Shown: positions 6,155-8,718 of the stretch, piece after piece
How the letters are laid out: each line of letters starts with the position of its first letter
Numbering within the stretch: position 1 is the first letter of the stretch
Made by a program: the position numbers and the translations under genes
Notes under the pieces: generated by a model
What the model was told of the DNA's origin: nothing
The model's input: only the letters and a program-made list of their open reading frames with translations
Databases searched by the model: none
Source of the DNA: Candidatus Colimonas fimequi
Lineage (GTDB): Bacteria; Bacillota; Clostridia; Peptostreptococcales; Anaerovoracaceae
Assembly (NCBI GenBank): GCA_018065295.1
Contig: JAGHTQ010000016.1
Location: forward strand, 1 to 8,718
DNA: 8,718 nucleotides
Reading direction: 5' to 3'

Positions 6155-6184
6155 AAAAAAGCCAGATGGTATTTACCATCTGGC
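6155..6184 (-). terminator. Intrinsic terminator after pta
   Basis: On the minus strand a perfect 10-bp stem, GCCAGATGGT with ACCATCTGGC (6161-6170 with 6175-6184), closes a 4-nt loop and is followed by TTTTTTATT (from 6160 down). It lies 14 nt after the pta stop codon and ends the lon-to-pta operon. Confidence 0.96.
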
Positions 6185-6198
6185 CTCGATTATCATTA

Positions 6199-7164
6199 TT
6201 AGCTTAATGCGATTGTGATGATTGACATCTTGTAAACGTCTTCTGTGTTAGCGCCTCTGCTCAGGTCGTTAATAGGAGCGTTCAGACCCTGAAGGATAGG
6301 ACCGATAAGTTCGTATCCAGCCATTCTCTGGAAAATCTTGCAGCCGATGTTAGCTGACTGAATTTCTGGGAAAATGAATACGTTAGCCTGACCTGCTACC
6401 TTGCTGTCCTTGCACTTAGTTGCAGCAACAACAGGATCTACAGCTGCGTCAAACTGCAGTTCGCCGTCTACGAGAAGATCAGGAGCAGCTTCCTTAACCA
6501 GCTTAACTGCTTCTCTTACTCTGTCTACGTCTTCACCAGCACCTGAACCAAGTGTTGAGTATGAAAGCATAGCTACCTTAGGTTCGATACCGAAGATTGA
6601 TGCTGTACGTGCAGCTTCGATTGCTGATTCAGCCAGTTCTTCTGATGATGGCTTAATGTTGATAGCTGGGTCGCCCATGCAAAGCAGGTCGTGACCTGGC
6701 TTAGCCATGATATAGCTTGATGATACACTCTTGTATCCAGCCTTCTGCTTAACAAGCTGCAGAGCTGGTCTTACTGTATCAGCTGTTGAATATGTAACGC
6801 CACCAAGAAGGCCATCAGCCTTGCCCATCTTAACGAGCATTGTGCCGAGGTAGTTGCCGCCCATGAGAGCCTTCTTGCACTGTTCTGCAGTCATCTTGCC
6901 CTTACGGAGTTCTACCATCTTCTCTACCATTTCGTCCATACCTACGTAAGTTGCTGGATCGATGATAGTGCATTCTGAGATGTCGAATCCACCTTCTGCC
7001 GCTGAAGCCTTAACTTCATCAACATTACCGATGAGGATCATGTTCATGAGACCTTCAGCCTGAATTCTTGATGCAGCTTCCAAGATTCTCTTGTCAGGAC
7101 CTTCTGGATATACGATAGTTTTCTTAGGTTCGCTAGTAAGTTTCTTCTTGAGTTCAGTAAGCAT
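6199..7164 (-). CDS. pta: Phosphate acetyltransferase
   Basis: This 321-residue cytosolic enzyme interconverts acetyl-CoA and acetyl phosphate, the first half of the ATP-yielding acetate pathway of anaerobes. Landmarks are VYPEGPDKRILEA near residue 18, GLLGGVTYSTADTVRPALQ in the middle, DGELQFDAAVDP, and the family signature around ANVFIFPEIQSANIGCKI. GPILQGLNAPINDLSRG follows near the C-terminus. The length is typical of the short single-domain form, without the DRTGG regulatory region of enterobacterial Pta. The ATG is preceded by AAAGGAG at 7174-7180 with 9-nt spacing. It lies 39 nt after hpt in an AT-rich gap with no clear promoter or terminator. The partner gene ackA, usually adjacent in clostridia, is not here. 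A phosphate butyryltransferase is possible but the signature favours Pta. Confidence 0.95.
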   Translation of the reverse strand: MLTELKKKLTSEPKKTIVYPEGPDKRILEAASRIQAEGLMNMILIGNVDEVKASAAEGGFDISECTIIDPATYVGMDEMVEKMVELRKGKMTAEQCKKALMGGNYLGTMLVKMGKADGLLGGVTYSTADTVRPALQLVKQKAGYKSVSSSYIMAKPGHDLLCMGDPAINIKPSSEELAESAIEAARTASIFGIEPKVAMLSYSTLGSGAGEDVDRVREAVKLVKEAAPDLLVDGELQFDAAVDPVVAATKCKDSKVAGQANVFIFPEIQSANIGCKIFQRMAGYELIGPILQGLNAPINDLSRGANTEDVYKMSIITIALS

Positions 7165-7203
7165 TATTGCGTACTCCTTTCGCTTAAAAATAAAATAAAT
7201 AAT

Positions 7204-7731
7204 TTAGTCATTAAGATAGCTAATATATGGCAGATTACGATATCTCTGGTCGTAGTCTAAGCCATATCCAACGATGAATAAGTCTTCAACCTGGAAACCA
7301 GTGTAATCAACATGAATATCCACCTTACGGCCTGATGGCTTATCCAGTAATGTGCAGATTCTAACGCATGCTGCACCTCTATTGCCCAGATAGTTCTTAA
7401 GGTAGTTAAGTGTAATACCTGAATCTACGATATCTTCAACGATAATTACGTTCTTACCTTCGATATCGAATTCCAGGTCCTTGTTAATCTTAACCTGACC
7501 AGTAGTCTTCTTACCTGAACCATAGCTGCTGCAAGCCATGAAATCGATAGTGACATCAAGATCGATTCTCTTCATCAGTTCAGCCATCCATGGAACTGAA
7601 CCACGGAGAATACCAACGAGGAGAACTTCTTCTCCAGCGAAGTCTTCAGTGATCTTCTCGCCAATCTCTCTTGCCTTATTATTGATTTCTTCTTCTGTAA
7701 TTAATACTGTTCCAACTACTTCATTAGCCAT
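7204..7731 (-). CDS. hpt: Hypoxanthine phosphoribosyltransferase
   Basis: This 175-residue enzyme joins hypoxanthine or guanine to PRPP to make IMP or GMP (purine salvage) in the cytosol. The PRPP-binding motif VIIVEDIVDSGITL (95-108) carries the paired acidic residues E99 and D100. The mobile loop SSYGSGKKTTG is at 68-78, the first loop LRGSVPW at 42-48, and the base-binding end DYTGFQVEDLFIVGYGLDY near 142-160. Length is normal. The start ATG is one base after the DUF1232 gene's stop codon, with AGAGGAG lying inside that gene, so translation is likely coupled. In B. subtilis hpt sits between tilS and ftsH. Here it is in the lon-ysxC operon, so it has moved or the clusters were reshuffled. 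Confidence 0.96.
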   Translation of the reverse strand: MANEVVGTVLITEEEINNKAREIGEKITEDFAGEEVLLVGILRGSVPWMAELMKRIDLDVTIDFMACSSYGSGKKTTGQVKINKDLEFDIEGKNVIIVEDIVDSGITLNYLKNYLGNRGAACVRICTLLDKPSGRKVDIHVDYTGFQVEDLFIVGYGLDYDQRYRNLPYISYLND

Positions 7732-7732
7732 A

Positions 7733-8059
7733 CTAATTCTCCTCTTTATTCACATCATATTCTACATCATCCACGAAATTTTTACCACTAAATTTTTGTG
7801 AGTAGTCCTTAGGAGACTCACCATACCAGTACTTGTCCAGCTCCTTCTGAAGGAACCAGAGAATGAATATCCAGAGAAGTAAATCGTCCAGAATTCCAAG
7901 CACAGGAATAAACGGTGGTATTAAATCTATAGGCAGGAAAAGATAAGCTATACCAAAAATGATAAGCCCCTTCTTCCACCAAGCTACAGATTTATCCTTC
8001 ATCATAAATCTAATAGCCTTGATTCTCTTGAATATTACGCGAAACTTCAAAAATCCCAT
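7733..8059 (-). CDS. DUF1232 (YkvA-like) small membrane protein of unknown function
   Basis: This 108-residue protein has a basic N-terminus (about 1-30). A hydrophobic core at about 31-70 carries the DUF1232 signature AYLFLPIDLIPPFIPVLG followed by ILDDLLL, with the acidic D near residue 45 and the DD pair. One or two membrane passages are likely. The C-terminal ~35 residues are charged and hydrophilic. No biochemical function is established for the family that I know of. The ATG abuts the ysxC stop codon directly (TAG then ATG), with GGAGG 5 nt upstream inside ysxC. The stop is 1 nt before hpt. Locked between ysxC and hpt, it is certainly co-expressed with them, but the context does not reveal its job. 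Confidence 0.88.
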   Translation of the reverse strand: MGFLKFRVIFKRIKAIRFMMKDKSVAWWKKGLIIFGIAYLFLPIDLIPPFIPVLGILDDLLLWIFILWFLQKELDKYWYGESPKDYSQKFSGKNFVDDVEYDVNKEEN

Positions 8060-8653
8060 CTATGCCTCCAGAAGTGCTTCTATAACATCCAGAAGTTCAT
8101 CCTGTCCAGTCTTCTTAAGTGATGATACAGGAATAACAATATCATCCTGTGACATCTTAAGTGTCTGTCTAATCATTTTAACATGCTTAGCCATCTGATT
8201 TCGAGAAATCTTGTCAGCCTTTGTTGCAACAACGATGCCGTCAAGGCCGTAATGTCTAAGGTAGTTATACATCTCAACGTCCTGCTTACTTGGCTCATGT
8301 CTTATATCAACAAGCTGAACCACCTTAAGCAGATTAGGTCTTCCTGACAGATATGTCTCCATCATTTCTCCCCAGCTCTCTGACATTGACTTAGATACCT
8401 TAGCGTATCCATAGCCAGGCAGGTCAACGATTCTGAATTCATCGTTGATGCGGAAGAAGTTGATAGTACGTGTCATACCAGGAGCACCACTTACTCTCGC
8501 CAGATTTCTTCTGTTGGTAAGAGTGTTCAGAAGTGATGACTTACCAACATTAGAACGTCCTGCGAAAGCGATTTCTTTAATATCTTCTGACGGATACTGA
8601 CTTGGCTTAACCGCTACAGTCTCGATATCCGCTTTTTTGATCTTAATTGTCAT
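8060..8653 (-). CDS. ysxC: Ribosome biogenesis GTPase YsxC/EngB
   Basis: This 197-residue TRAFAC-class GTPase is needed for late assembly of the 50S subunit and is essential in B. subtilis. All G motifs are present: G1 GRSNVGKSS (32-40), G2 GMTRT with T61, G3 DLPGYGYA (77-84), G4 TKAD (144-147) and G5 SSL (177-179). The family hallmark VDIRHEPSKQD is at 115-125. Length is typical (about 195). The ATG overlaps the stop codon of the upstream gene by one base (TAATG), with an AAAGGCGG ribosome site at 8661-8668. The lon-ysxC order is conserved with B. subtilis, supporting both calls. It heads the downstream part of the operon leading to DUF1232, hpt and pta. Confidence 0.97.
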   Translation of the reverse strand: MTIKIKKADIETVAVKPSQYPSEDIKEIAFAGRSNVGKSSLLNTLTNRRNLARVSGAPGMTRTINFFRINDEFRIVDLPGYGYAKVSKSMSESWGEMMETYLSGRPNLLKVVQLVDIRHEPSKQDVEMYNYLRHYGLDGIVVATKADKISRNQMAKHVKMIRQTLKMSQDDIVIPVSSLKKTGQDELLDVIEALLEA

Positions 8654-8718
8654 TATTTGTCCGCCTTTACTAATACGTGTGGGAATACATCCTTAACGTG
8701 CTTAAGAAGAACGAATTC
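8653..8718 (-). CDS. lon: Lon protease, last 21 codons (partial, runs off the right edge)
   Basis: The minus-strand frame entering at 8718 reads EFVLLKHVKDVFPHVLVKAD plus a final K before TAA (8653-8655). The spacing of F, H, V, H and LV (F-x-L-x-x-H-x-x-x-V-x-x-H-x-LV) matches the extreme C-terminus of bacterial Lon, for example B. subtilis FILASHLDEVLEHALV. Lon is the ATP-dependent cytosolic protease with a Ser-Lys active site; none of its catalytic parts are in the window. The stop overlaps the ysxC start by one base, as expected for lon-ysxC. The call rests on a very short stretch plus conserved neighbourhood. Confidence 0.78.
   Translation of the reverse strand, partial: EFVLLKHVKDVFPHVLVKADK

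Noticed and set aside
7165..7203. Separate promoter for pta in the hpt-pta gap
   Set aside because: The 39-nt gap is AT-rich, but no -35/-10 pair with acceptable spacing could be found, so it is not listed.
8713..8718. GAATTC exactly at the right end, suggesting a cloned EcoRI fragment
   Set aside because: GAATTC also occurs several times inside the window and the left end is not an EcoRI site. Coincidence is the simpler explanation.

Overview
The window looks like a piece of chromosome from a low-to-moderate GC Gram-positive anaerobe of class Clostridia. The 5' end of the 16S rRNA gene, the Firmicutes-type Shine-Dalgarno sequences (AGGAGG/AAGGAG) and the gene families all agree. The 16S variable regions resemble the Anaerovoracaceae (Family XIII: Mogibacterium / Eubacterium nodatum relatives). 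That family-level placement is from memory and is tentative. The window may be an assembly contig that broke inside the rRNA gene at its left end.

Every gene lies on the minus strand, so transcription runs from position 8718 down to 1. In that order the first group is the last 21 codons of lon, then ysxC (engB), a small DUF1232 (YkvA-like) membrane protein, hpt and pta, ending at a strong intrinsic terminator (6155-6184). The junctions lon/ysxC/DUF1232/hpt are overlapping, abutting or 1 nt apart, so this is a tightly coupled operon. It covers protein quality control, ribosome assembly, purine salvage and acetyl-phosphate metabolism.

A second unit starts at a sigma-A-type promoter (6112-6140): cls (cardiolipin synthase), mtaD (methylthioadenosine/S-adenosylhomocysteine deaminase) and a 14-helix MOP-superfamily flippase of the MurJ/SpoVB type. 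These are an envelope-lipid pair plus a nucleoside deaminase.

Next comes hup (HU) with its own promoter, in which an inverted repeat surrounds the -35 box. After an intrinsic terminator (1111-1140) comes rqcP (the YabO-type S4 protein), which starts with GTG and has no room for a promoter of its own. Flippase-HU-RqcP is a shortened form of the yabM-mazG-hup-yabO-yabP-yabQ-divIC neighbourhood of Firmicutes.

The remaining part (1-846) is the control region and 5' end of an rRNA operon. Three tandem promoters each have a consensus TTGACA, a 17-nt spacer and an upstream A-tract element. Each has a predicted +1 G and a small hairpin that begins at +1 or +2. They feed a leader of about 260 nt with four GNRA-capped hairpins, followed by 16S rRNA. 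The gene content is housekeeping and I see no unknown multi-gene system. The most unusual part is the mosaic, repeat-built rRNA promoter array with hairpins at the transcript starts.
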